From Bittarella massiliensis (ex Durand et al. 2017) (GTDB taxonomy: Bacteria; Bacillota; Clostridia; Oscillospirales; Ruminococcaceae), in contig NZ_JABFCL010000007.1 in assembly GCF_017566145.1 (NCBI RefSeq), forward strand, positions 62,001 through 126,000: a DNA stretch of 64,000 bases, read 5' to 3'. A program made the translations under genes and the position numbers. Of this stretch, positions 57,611 through 64,000 are shown piece after piece; position 1 is the first letter of the stretch, and each line of letters starts with the position of its first letter. The notes under the pieces are model-generated. The model made no database searches and was not told the DNA's origin. It worked only from the letters and a program-made list of their open reading frames with translations.

Positions 57611-58255
57611 TCAGCCCTTGTCGGTCTGCAGTGCGGTGTAGGTAAACGCCCCCCCGTCCGCAGAGACAAGGGAGAGGGTTCTGTGGGAAACGAGCTGGTC
57701 TCTCTCCCCGTCGGCCAGGGAGAAGACGTCTAGATCGATGTCCATTTTGTCCCCGTCGACCCTGTAACCGGTCACCTCGGCGTCATAGAGCGAGCCGTAG
57801 CTGTGCACCTGAATGGCATAGCTCTCCTTCTCCGGCAGATAGGCGAAGGCAGAGCGGGTCTGGACAGCGGTCAATCCAAAGAAATTTGCGGTGAACGACT
57901 CCACTTCCGCCTGCGCAAAGAGGTAGCCAAAGGGCTGGCCACTGTACGGCTCGCCGTATTTCTCCCCGTCGGGGACCGTGTTGTCGGGGTATTTTGGGTA
58001 GAAAAAGCACCAGACAAGGAGCTTGTCCACATCCAGCTGCGCGGGGTCGGACCAGTCGGGCTGTTCCCCCACCAGAACGCGGACGGGTTTTACATACCGC
58101 TCGTAGACCTCTTGGTTGGAGAGATCTGTGGAAAAGGGGGTGCTGGCAGAGGAAGGGGGGGCGGGCGGGTTTGGCTCACCCTTGTCCTTACATCCCGTCA
58201 TCAGCAGTGAAAACAGAAATCCTAGGCAGAGAGCAACGGCAAATATCTTTTTCAC
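57611..58255 (-). CDS. Lipoprotein of unknown function
   Basis: A 214-residue lipoprotein: MKKIFAVALCLGFLFSLLMT then GC gives lipidated Cys22. A Pro/Ser-rich spacer (GEPNPPAPPSSASTP) precedes a soluble domain of about 170 residues without a motif I recognise. The GTG start follows AGGAGGG, and a promoter (TTGATA-16-TATGAT) lies upstream on the minus strand. It stands alone between the ABC operon and mntP. Confidence 0.8.
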   Translation of the reverse strand: MKKIFAVALCLGFLFSLLMTGCKDKGEPNPPAPPSSASTPFSTDLSNQEVYERYVKPVRVLVGEQPDWSDPAQLDVDKLLVWCFFYPKYPDNTVPDGEKYGEPYSGQPFGYLFAQAEVESFTANFFGLTAVQTRSAFAYLPEKESYAIQVHSYGSLYDAEVTGYRVDGDKMDIDLDVFSLADGERDQLVSHRTLSLVSADGGAFTYTALQTDKG

Positions 58256-58284
58256 AACAATCCCTCCTCAATCAGATGATATGA

Positions 58285-58312
58285 ATCATACTCTATACAC
58301 ATTCTATATCAA
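58285..58312 (-). promoter_or_regulatory. Promoter of the lipoprotein gene
   Basis: On the minus strand, TTGATA, 16-base spacer, TATGAT (complement of 58285-58290). Confidence 0.6.
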
Positions 58313-58353
58313 AAATTTGCAAATTAAAAGAGAGGTTTGTCGAGAAAACAAGG

Positions 58354-58911
58354 CTATCCCAGAATACCCAGGTGATCCAGCAGGATTTTCAGGCCCATGG
58401 CGATGAGGACCAGGCCCCCGCAGAGCTCCGCCTTGGACTTGTACTTGGCGCCAAAGACGTTGCCCACCTTGACCCCCACCAAAGAGAGCAGGAAGGTCAC
58501 CCCCCCGATGAAGCTGACGGCGGGGACAATCTGCACCTGCAAAAAGGCGAAGGTGATCCCCACTGCCAGGGCGTCGATGCTGGTGGCCACCGCCAAGGGG
58601 AGCATGCTCTTGGGGCCAAAGTCCCCCGCCGGACACTCCTCCTGGCGGGACTCCCGCACCATGTTAAGGCCGATGAAGGCCAGCAGCACAAAGGCGATCC
58701 AGTGGTCAAACTGGGTGATGAGGGAGGCAAACTGCCGCCCCAGCAGATAGCCTACAAGGGGCATCAGGGCCTGAAAGCCGCCGAAATAGAGTCCGGCGAT
58801 GAGGCAGTGCTTGGCCCCTGCCCGCTGCACCGAGAGCCCCTTGCAGATGGAGACGGCAAAGGCGTCCATAGACAGCCCGACGGCAATGACAAAAAGTTCC
58901 CACAAATTCAT
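58354..58911 (-). CDS. mntP: Manganese efflux pump MntP
   Basis: A 185-residue membrane protein with six predicted helices. MntP hallmarks are the duplicated acidic motifs: [15 protein letters not shown] near the start and [16 protein letters not shown] in the second half. It exports Mn2+ and protects from overload. The ATG at 58911 follows GGAGGAG. A manganese (yybP-ykoY) riboswitch with terminator precedes it, which strongly supports the assignment. Confidence 0.93.
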   Translation of the reverse strand: MNLWELFVIAVGLSMDAFAVSICKGLSVQRAGAKHCLIAGLYFGGFQALMPLVGYLLGRQFASLITQFDHWIAFVLLAFIGLNMVRESRQEECPAGDFGPKSMLPLAVATSIDALAVGITFAFLQVQIVPAVSFIGGVTFLLSLVGVKVGNVFGAKYKSKAELCGGLVLIAMGLKILLDHLGILG

Positions 58912-58943
58912 CTTTTCTCCTCCTCGCGCGGGGGCATAGGGAT

Positions 58944-59092
58944 AAAAAAGACCCACGGCACCGCCAGCCCCCCCTATTTGGGGCGGCTGTGCGATCCCGT
59001 GAGTCTCGTTTTTTAAGGCAGGCCAGGTCTGCGGTGGCAGACCAGCGTGTTGACATGCCAGCGCACCGGGTGCGCCCACTACTCCCCCACAC
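58944..59092 (-). promoter_or_regulatory. yybP-ykoY (Mn2+) riboswitch with terminator
   Basis: Read on the minus strand, the leader begins GGGGGAGTAGTGGGCGC, continues with ATGTCAACACGC, and ends with AAACGAGACTCACGGG, as in the yybP-ykoY class. The stretch CCGTGAGTC (58997-59005) and GACCCACGG (58950-58958) form the long arms of a terminator followed by six Ts (minus strand). Mn2+ binding should prevent termination and turn mntP on. Confidence 0.85.
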
Positions 59093-59108
59093 AATCAATC
59101 ACCTATCA

Positions 59109-59137
59109 AAAATAGCATCAATCCCCAAGAATGTCAA
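59109..59137 (-). promoter_or_regulatory. Promoter of mntP riboswitch transcript
   Basis: On the minus strand, TTGACA (complement of 59132-59137), 17-base spacer, TATTTT (complement of 59109-59114). Confidence 0.7.
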
Positions 59138-59178
59138 CAATTTTGCCGGCATCTGGCGGAAAACCCGCCGGCTCTCCC

Positions 59179-59206
59179 TTGACAGGGTTCATATTGGTGT
59201 TAAAAT
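59179..59206 (+). promoter_or_regulatory. Promoter of the MarR-TSUP operon
   Basis: Perfect TTGACA (59179-59184), 16-base spacer, TAAAAT (59201-59206). Confidence 0.7.
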
Positions 59207-59236
59207 AGTTCTTGTTTGAACTGTTCTGTAATGAAC
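59207..59236. promoter_or_regulatory. Tandem operator for the second MarR regulator
   Basis: AGTTC-N6-GAACT (59207-59222) is followed directly by GTTC-N6-GAAC (59223-59236). The two dyads have centres 15 bases apart and lie just after the -10 box, over the transcription start. Confidence 0.75.
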
Positions 59237-59256
59237 TTTTGAGAGGGGGAAGGACG

Positions 59257-59685
59257 GTGTTCTCTTCGACAGACGCCCTCAAGGTGGGACAGGCCTTTGC
59301 GCGGGGCTACAACCGGGCCCTCGGCAAAATGACCGAGGATTGGGGCCTGAGCCGGGCCGAGGTGGATGTGCTGCTCTTTTTGCACAACAACCCCAGCTGC
59401 GACACTGCCAGAGAGGTGGTGGAGTTGCGGGGGATGGCCAAATCGGGGGTCTCCAAGGCGGTGGACGCCCTGGTGCGGCGCGGCTACCTGGCCGCCGTCC
59501 CCGACGAGAGGGACCGGCGGGTGGTGCGGTTGAAGCTGCTGCCCGCCGCCCGCCCGGCGGTGGAGGCGGGCGCTGCCGCCCAGGCCGCTTTTTGGGAGAG
59601 GCTGCGCCGGGGCATCTCCCCCCAGGAGGGGGCGGTCATGGCCGCCGTCTTTGCCAAACTGATGGACAATATGAAGGATTGTTGA
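59257..59685 (+). CDS. MarR family transcriptional regulator
   Basis: A 142-residue winged-helix regulator. The HTH core is at about 48-75 (DTAREVVELRGMAKSGVSKA) and the wing at VPDERDRRVVRLKL. The GTG at 59257 has GGGGGAAGGA; the frame is open upstream to 59212, but that would overlap the operator. The adjacent TSUP transporter gene follows after 14 bases, so the regulator probably controls itself and that transporter. Confidence 0.88.
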   Translation: MFSSTDALKVGQAFARGYNRALGKMTEDWGLSRAEVDVLLFLHNNPSCDTAREVVELRGMAKSGVSKAVDALVRRGYLAAVPDERDRRVVRLKLLPAARPAVEAGAAAQAAFWERLRRGISPQEGAVMAAVFAKLMDNMKDC

Positions 59686-59699
59686 AAGGGGCATACACT

Positions 59700-60473
59700 G
59701 TGTTTTGGAAGTTGATCGTCTGTATCATTGCGGGGTTGGGGGCCGGGGTGGGAACCGGCTTTGCGGGGATGAGTGCGGCCGCTGTCATCTCCCCCATGCT
59801 GATCACCTTTTTGGGTTTTCCCGCCTATGAGGCGGTGGGCATTGCCCTGGCGTCGGACGTACTGGCCTCAGCCGCCTCGGCCTACACCTACGGAAAGAAC
59901 AAGAACATCGACATCAAAAACGGACTGGTGATGCTGGCGGCGGTGCTGGCCTTTACCATGGTTGGCAGCTATGTGGCCTCGCTGGTGCCCAACGCCTCCA
60001 TGGGCAGCTTCTCGGTCTTTATGACGTTGCTCCTGGGCATCAAGTTTCTAGTGCGCCCGGTGATGAACACCAAGGAGGCCCAGGAGGGGAAAAGCCTGCG
60101 CCAGAAGGTGGTACAGTCCATCATCTGCGGGGCCTTTATCGGCCTGATCTGCGGCTTTATCGGCGCCGGCGGCGGGATGATGATGCTCCTGATCCTCACC
60201 AGTGTGCTGGGGTATGAACTGAAGACGGCTGTGGGCACCAGCGTCTTCATTATGACCTTTACCGCCCTGACCGGGGCCCTCTCCCACTTTGCCATCGGCG
60301 GTGCGCCCGACGTCTTTGCCCTGGTGGTCTGTGTGGCAGCTACCCTGCTGGGGGCCCAGGTGGCAGCCAAAATTGCCAACCGCGCCCAGGCAAAAACCCT
60401 CAACCGAATCACCGGTGGGGTGCTCACCGGCCTGGGGGCGGTGATGATCGCCATGCAGCTGTTTGGCAAATAG
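59700..60473 (+). CDS. TSUP (TauE/SafE) family anion transporter
   Basis: A 257-residue membrane protein with about eight helices in two repeats. The family motif appears twice: GAGVGTGFAGMSAAAVISPM in the first half and GLICGFIGAGGGMMMLLILT in the second. TSUP proteins move sulfite, sulfonates, thiosulfate or organic acids; the cargo here is unknown. The GTG at 59700 lies 8 bases after AAAGGGG. It is under apparent MarR control. Confidence 0.88.
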   Translation: MFWKLIVCIIAGLGAGVGTGFAGMSAAAVISPMLITFLGFPAYEAVGIALASDVLASAASAYTYGKNKNIDIKNGLVMLAAVLAFTMVGSYVASLVPNASMGSFSVFMTLLLGIKFLVRPVMNTKEAQEGKSLRQKVVQSIICGAFIGLICGFIGAGGGMMMLLILTSVLGYELKTAVGTSVFIMTFTALTGALSHFAIGGAPDVFALVVCVAATLLGAQVAAKIANRAQAKTLNRITGGVLTGLGAVMIAMQLFGK

Positions 60474-60493
60474 GACCCGGCGGGAGAAGTGGG

Positions 60494-60527
60494 GGCCGGC
60501 GCTCTGGAAGGGGCGCCGGCCTCTTTG
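60494..60527 (+). terminator. Terminator after TSUP gene
   Basis: GGCCGGCGC / GCGCCGGCC arms, then TCTTTG. Confidence 0.65.
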
Positions 60528-60668
60528 TCTGCCGCCAAACCGGCGGATGGAGTCCCGCCCCATCTGCAGACGTCGGGAAGGCGCTTTCCCCCTTTTTGGA
60601 CAGTGCCCTGTAGTTTCTGGCAGTGAAACCGTAGTGTATAGGTGAGGAGGGGAAGGGGGATGAGACCG

Positions 60669-61225
60669 ATGGAAGACGAACAGATCATCGACCTGTTCTT
60701 CGCGCGTTCAGAGCAGGCCATAGTGGAGCTGGACAGGAAGTACGGCACCCTTTCCACCCCCTTTCAAACAACATCCTGAACAGCCGGCAGGACGCGGAGG
60801 AGTGTGTGAATGACGCCTATCTGGGCGCGTGGAACGCGATCCCCCCGGCAAGGCCCAACCCCCTGCTGTCCTACGTCGCCAAGATCGTCAGGAACCGCTC
60901 TTTAGCGGCCTATTGGAGAAGGGGGGCGGCCAAGCGAAACAGCAGGTACACGGTCGCCATGCAGGAGATCGAGGCCTGTATCGCAGACCCCGAGACGGTG
61001 GAGGGGGAGATCGAGGCGGGGGAACTGGCCCGGATGATCGAGGGCTTTTTGGACACTTTGGGCAAAAGAGACCGCGTCATCTTCGTGCGGCGCTACGGGT
61101 ATTTGGACGCCTATTCCGACATAGCAGCCGGCGTTGGATTGTCTGAAAAAAATGTGTCTGTCCGACTTGCCCGCATCCGCCAAAAGATGAGGCGATACCT
61201 GCAGGAAAGAGGGTTGATTGGATGA
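60669..61225 (+). pseudogene. ECF-type sigma factor gene with a frameshift
   Basis: The ATG at 60669 (60660 also possible) begins MEDEQIIDLFFARSEQAIVE, a normal sigma-70 region-2 start. The frame ends early at TGA 60777. The rest of the protein continues in the -1 frame: NNILNSRQDAEECVNDAYLG through region 4 (YLDAYSDIAAGVGLSEKNVS) to the end at 61225. Restoring one C in the C5 tract at about 60757-60761 would give the smooth sequence DRKYGTLSTPLSNNILN. So one base is missing: a true mutation, a switchable tract or a sequencing error. The downstream partner gene is intact and overlaps the stop. Confidence 0.75.
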
Positions 61226-62055
61226 GTGCGAACTTGTTTTTGGAAGCGGTGGGAGAGCTCGGCGACCGGTACTATGAGGAGGCCGCCCGGTATGGGCGCG
61301 GGCGGGCCGCGCGCAGATGGGGGAGATGGGCGGCGGCTGCCTGTCTCGCCGTCGCCGCCGCTGCGGCGTTTGCTGTTCTGCCCTCCCTGTCGGAGCGGCT
61401 ACCAGCCGGTTTTGACGGGAATGGGTCGCTGACAGCGCCTGAAATTGGCATCGGCGTGGACCGTGTCTTTCTCAACGACATTGCAGGGGATTCAGACGCC
61501 GCCCGCAGGTGGTATGACCCGGCCCTCTACGATCGCGTTGTCTGGGGCAGGGAGGAAATCACGGGGTACTACGGCAAAGAGTTGACCCCCGCCTACATTC
61601 CGCAGGGATTGGTTGCTTCCCCCCAAAATGGAACGGCGGTGGCCATCGCCGACAAGAGCGGCAGCGTGGTGGCAGACACCGTCTGGCTTGGCTTTTACAG
61701 CGGCTACTACGAGGACGGCAGCCCCAAGTTGGGCGAAGAGGTGGCCGCCTGCAAGGGCATTTCAGTCAGGGTTTCCAAGCTGGGGCTGTTTGGCGACTGC
61801 TGCTACCTTCTGCCCGAAAGCGAGATCAAAACGTCCGACATAGGGGGGACGGCCGTCACCTTTGGCTACTGCGCCACCCCCTACGGCCCGTACGACCCCG
61901 AGACCCATGAGCCGGCCGGCCACTACGACATGTACATCGCCGAATTTGAGTGGGGGGGCATAGGGTACCAGATCGTTGCCGAGCAGATGGAGTTGGAGGA
62001 ACTGGTGAAGGTGGTGTCCTCTATTGTCTGTGAGGAGGGCGCGGGGAACCGGTGA
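61222..62055 (+). CDS. Membrane anti-sigma-like protein
   Basis: A 277-residue protein with a short cytosolic segment (about 1-34), one membrane helix (AAAACLAVAAAAAFAVLPSL, about 37-56) and an extracytoplasmic domain of about 220 residues. Its ATG overlaps the sigma stop (ATGA), the arrangement of sigma/anti-sigma pairs in Clostridia. I do not recognise the outer domain, which differs from that of the other anti-sigma-like protein in the window. The role is inferred from position and topology. Confidence 0.75.
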   Translation: MSANLFLEAVGELGDRYYEEAARYGRGRAARRWGRWAAAACLAVAAAAAFAVLPSLSERLPAGFDGNGSLTAPEIGIGVDRVFLNDIAGDSDAARRWYDPALYDRVVWGREEITGYYGKELTPAYIPQGLVASPQNGTAVAIADKSGSVVADTVWLGFYSGYYEDGSPKLGEEVAACKGISVRVSKLGLFGDCCYLLPESEIKTSDIGGTAVTFGYCATPYGPYDPETHEPAGHYDMYIAEFEWGGIGYQIVAEQMELEELVKVVSSIVCEEGAGNR

Positions 62056-62087
62056 TCCCTCCCTATTCGCCGCAAGTGGCAGGGCTT

Positions 62088-62136
62088 AAAACAGGGGGCG
62101 GCCGATGCGATCTGCAATCGGCCGCCCCCTGTTTTT
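62088..62136 (+). terminator. Terminator after the sigma/anti-sigma unit
   Basis: Nineteen-base arms beginning AAAACAGGGGGCGGCCGAT pair with their exact complement across a 10-base loop, ending in five Ts. Confidence 0.9.
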
Positions 62137-62265
62137 GGTGGAAGGCGACGGGGATGACAGCCCCCCGCCTTTTCCGCTCAAATGTCGATTTGACGCGCCG
62201 CCCATCCCGTCAAGGCCCCCGCCGCCGAAAAACCGCGCTGCGCGCCGACAAAGGCGAGGGCCCGC

Positions 62266-62340
62266 TCATTTTTCGCTCTTGGAAAACACCACGAACAGCG
62301 CGCACAGAAGAGCCGCGCCGATTGCGATCCACACCGCCAT
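62266..62340 (-). CDS. 24-residue membrane peptide
   Basis: A very short gene reading MAVWIAIGAALLCALFVVFS then KSEK. It has a single hydrophobic helix followed by a positively charged end and stop. A GGAGGG site lies 9 bases before the ATG, ideal spacing. The window has no other gene on this strand nearby. I do not recognise it; small single-helix peptides such as this often attach to larger membrane complexes or act as toxins. Coding status rests on the ribosome-binding site and composition. Confidence 0.55.
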   Translation of the reverse strand: MAVWIAIGAALLCALFVVFSKSEK

Positions 62341-62469
62341 ACAGAAAATCCCTCCCCGCTCCGATCCGCCGGGCCCCCCCCCTGCGCCAAGGCCGAGCCC
62401 CCTGGTTTTCCCATCATAACACATCCTTTCTCCCCTTTTCAAAAAAGCGCGGGCAAACGGCCCCTGCCT

Positions 62470-62497
62470 TTGCCTGGGGGTGGGGTTGTGGTATACT
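62470..62497 (+). promoter_or_regulatory. Promoter of the BceRS-like operon
   Basis: TTGCCT (62470-62475), 16-base spacer, TATACT (62492-62497). Confidence 0.6.
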
Positions 62498-62529
62498 GGA
62501 CAAAAGGCGAGATAGAGAGGAGAGGGACC

Positions 62530-63204
62530 ATGGCAGAGACCATTATGGTGGTGGAGGACGACCGGCAGATGGCCAGGGAGCTGGTGCGGCTGCTGGAAAA
62601 CTACGGCTATCGCGCCCTGCAGGTGGAGGACTTCAGCCGGGCGGTGGAGGAGATTTTGGAGGCGGCCCCCCACCTGGTGCTGCTGGACATCAACCTGCCG
62701 GTACAGGACGGGTACACCGTCTGCCGCCAGCTGCGCCAGCACAGCCAGGTGCCCATCATCATCGTCACCAGCCGGGACACCGAGATGGACGAGCTGATGG
62801 GGATGAACCTGGGCGCCGACGACTTTGTGGCCAAGCCCTACAACCCCCAGCTGCTGCAGGCCCACATCGCCCGGGTGCTGGCCCGCAGCTACCAGAGCGG
62901 GGAGAGCCGGACGGCCCGCTTTGGCCGGGTGGAGCTGGAACTCTCCCGCAGCGAGGCCACCTGCGGCGAGCGGCGGGTGGAGCTGACCAAGAACGAGCGC
63001 CAGATTCTCTGGGTGCTGATGCGGGCTCGGGGGGAAATCGTCTCCCGGGATGCCCTTATTGGCGAACTCTGGCAGTCGGATGAGTTTGTGGACGACAACA
63101 CCCTCACCGTCAACGTCAACCGGCTGCGGGGCAAGCTGGCTGAAATTGGGGTGGAGGGGTATCTGCTCACCCGCCGGGGCCAGGGGTACCAGCTGTGCGA
63201 GTGA
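62530..63204 (+). CDS. OmpR-family response regulator, BceR-like
   Basis: A 224-residue regulator. The receiver has VVEDD near the start, phospho-acceptor in LLDINLPVQDG and Lys in AKPY; the winged helix contains ELTKNERQILWVLMRARGEI and VDDNTLTVNVNRLRGKLAEI. Sequence style (INLP.QDGY, KNE..IL..L) is that of BceR-type regulators controlling peptide-antibiotic ABC exporters. The ATG at 62530 follows GAGAGGAGAGGGA. The kinase gene overlaps its stop. Confidence 0.9.
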   Translation: MAETIMVVEDDRQMARELVRLLENYGYRALQVEDFSRAVEEILEAAPHLVLLDINLPVQDGYTVCRQLRQHSQVPIIIVTSRDTEMDELMGMNLGADDFVAKPYNPQLLQAHIARVLARSYQSGESRTARFGRVELELSRSEATCGERRVELTKNERQILWVLMRARGEIVSRDALIGELWQSDEFVDDNTLTVNVNRLRGKLAEIGVEGYLLTRRGQGYQLCE

Positions 63205-64000
63205 GGGATCTGTTGGCCCAGCGGCTGCCCCTGCTGCTGGCCAGCGCCGGGGGCTGCGCCCTCTCGGCATTGCTGCTGCACCTGTTGGGGGTGGGGGGCG
63301 CGCCCATCGCCTTCATCTGCCTGGTGCTGTTTGTGCCGGTGGCCGTCTGCTGCGGGGTGGAGGCTTACGTCCGCAGCCGCTACTACCAACATCTGGCCCG
63401 GGTGCTGGGAGAACTCGACCGCAAGAGCCTGCTGCCCCAGCTGATGGAGGACCCACCCTTTGCCGAAGGCCGCTTTTGGAAAGAGGTGCTGGCCGCCTGC
63501 GGCAAGTCGATGAACGACCAGATCGACCGCCGGGCGGTGGAGGCCAGGGAGTACCAGGAGTACATTGAGACCTGGGTGCACGAGGTCAAAACCCCCATCG
63601 CCTTACTGCTGCTGTCGGTGGAAGGGGGGCGGCAGCCCGACCCCGCCGCCATCCGCCGGGAGGCCGAGCGCATTGACGGCTATGTGGAGCAGGCCCTCTA
63701 CTACACCCGCAGCGGCGCCCCCGAGAAGGACTACGCCATCCGCCCGGTGAGCCTTCGCCAGCTGACTGCCGACGCGCTGAAGAAAAACGCAACCCTCCTC
63801 ATTGAAAACGGGGCCCGGGTGGATTCAGAGGGGTTGGATCGCACCGTCTACACCGACGTCAAGTGGGTGGTCTTTATCCTGGGACAGCTGTTTCAAAATG
63901 CCGCCAAATACCGGGGGAAAGAGTCCCTCTCCCTCTCCCTGCGGGGGGAGGCCGGGGCGGAAGGGATCTCCCTCTCGGTGTGTGACCGGGGGGTGGGCAT
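63201..64000 (+). CDS. Sensor histidine kinase, BceS-like (cut by window end)
   Basis: The first 266 residues are present. Two N-terminal membrane helices are separated by almost no outer loop (LLLASAGGCALSALLLHLLG and APIAFICLVLFVPVAVCCG), the intramembrane-sensing layout. The phospho-acceptor His lies in ETWVHEVKTPIALLL. The ATPase N-box begins at GQLFQNAAKY, and DRGVG marks the start of the next motif at the edge. The GTG start overlaps the regulator stop (GTGA). A BceAB-type ABC exporter would be expected just beyond the window (inference). Confidence 0.88.
   Translation, partial: MRDLLAQRLPLLLASAGGCALSALLLHLLGVGGAPIAFICLVLFVPVAVCCGVEAYVRSRYYQHLARVLGELDRKSLLPQLMEDPPFAEGRFWKEVLAACGKSMNDQIDRRAVEAREYQEYIETWVHEVKTPIALLLLSVEGGRQPDPAAIRREAERIDGYVEQALYYTRSGAPEKDYAIRPVSLRQLTADALKKNATLLIENGARVDSEGLDRTVYTDVKWVVFILGQLFQNAAKYRGKESLSLSLRGEAGAEGISLSVCDRGVG

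Noticed and set aside
60750..60779. Programmed -1 frameshift in the sigma gene
   Set aside because: The tract CCC-CCT-TTC is not a good slippery heptamer and no strong hairpin follows at the right spacing. A one-base deletion in a C tract fits better, though I keep it as a finding.

Overview
The window looks like a chromosomal piece of a high-GC, strictly anaerobic Clostridia (Oscillospirales/Ruminococcaceae-like) bacterium. The taxonomic call is inference. It rests on the very GC-rich coding DNA, many GTG/TTG starts with strong G-rich ribosome-binding sites, the anaerobic class III ribonucleotide reductase, and Firmicutes families such as AsnA, tandem M42 peptidases, YitT, RbsD, DUF4317, DUF4830, DUF3021-LytTR and DUF1062. 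There is no rRNA, CRISPR array, intact prophage or insertion sequence that I can see.

Layout. 1-5.8 kb: start of asnA (minus), then a compact plus-strand run of murD, two M42 aminopeptidases, a GNAT-like protein and a methionine gamma-lyase-like PLP enzyme. 5.9-7.1 kb: tRNA-Leu(CAG) followed by decayed mobile-element DNA with a toxin-like C-terminal fragment and a small candidate immunity gene. 7.1-11.6 kb: a 1158-residue Sel1 protein with exactly 30 repeats of 36 residues, and a LicD-family protein. 11.9-22.6 kb: lipoprotein, GluQ-type synthetase, an L-2-hydroxyacid dehydrogenase, an EF-G-like GTPase, tandem nucleoside hydrolases, a Crp/Fnr regulator, DUF4830 and YitT proteins. 22.6-29.3 kb (minus): ABC exporter, ECF sigma with membrane anti-sigma, RbsD, and an OmpR-type two-component pair. 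29.4-37.1 kb: tRNA-Leu(TAG), DUF4317, CDF cation efflux, MFS exporter, a GGDEF-EAL protein and a DUF2974 hydrolase. 37.2-40.4 kb: cobalamin riboswitch with terminator, then nrdD-nrdG. 40.6-48.6 kb: PAS/GGDEF/GAF protein, a solute-binding lipoprotein with no permease, a 1002-residue sensor-GGDEF-EAL protein, and a GH25 lysozyme lipoprotein. 48.9-54.6 kb: DUF1062, a small FakA-C-like protein, a decayed histidine kinase, a MarR/alkylsulfatase-like unit, and a MATE exporter behind a terminator-containing leader. 54.8-60.5 kb: LytTR-DUF3021-ABC operon, a lipoprotein, mntP behind a yybP-ykoY riboswitch, and a MarR-TSUP pair. 60.6-64 kb: a frameshifted ECF sigma gene with its membrane partner, a 24-residue membrane peptide, and a BceRS-like two-component pair cut by the window end.

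How the parts fit: much of the region concerns envelope sensing and export. It holds three cyclic-di-GMP proteins, two two-component pairs plus one broken kinase, two sigma/anti-sigma loci, two MarR units and a LytTR unit. Several transporters sit behind visible RNA or operator switches. The less ordinary candidates are (i) the orphan solute-binding lipoprotein between two c-di-GMP enzymes, (ii) the exactly periodic Sel1 protein with a 108-residue higher-order repeat and many CX4C pairs, (iii) the toxin/immunity-like remnant beside tRNA-Leu, and (iv) a MATE leader that couples an 18-codon mini-ORF to an intrinsic terminator. All coordinates, frames and motifs were read by eye; no similarity search was run.
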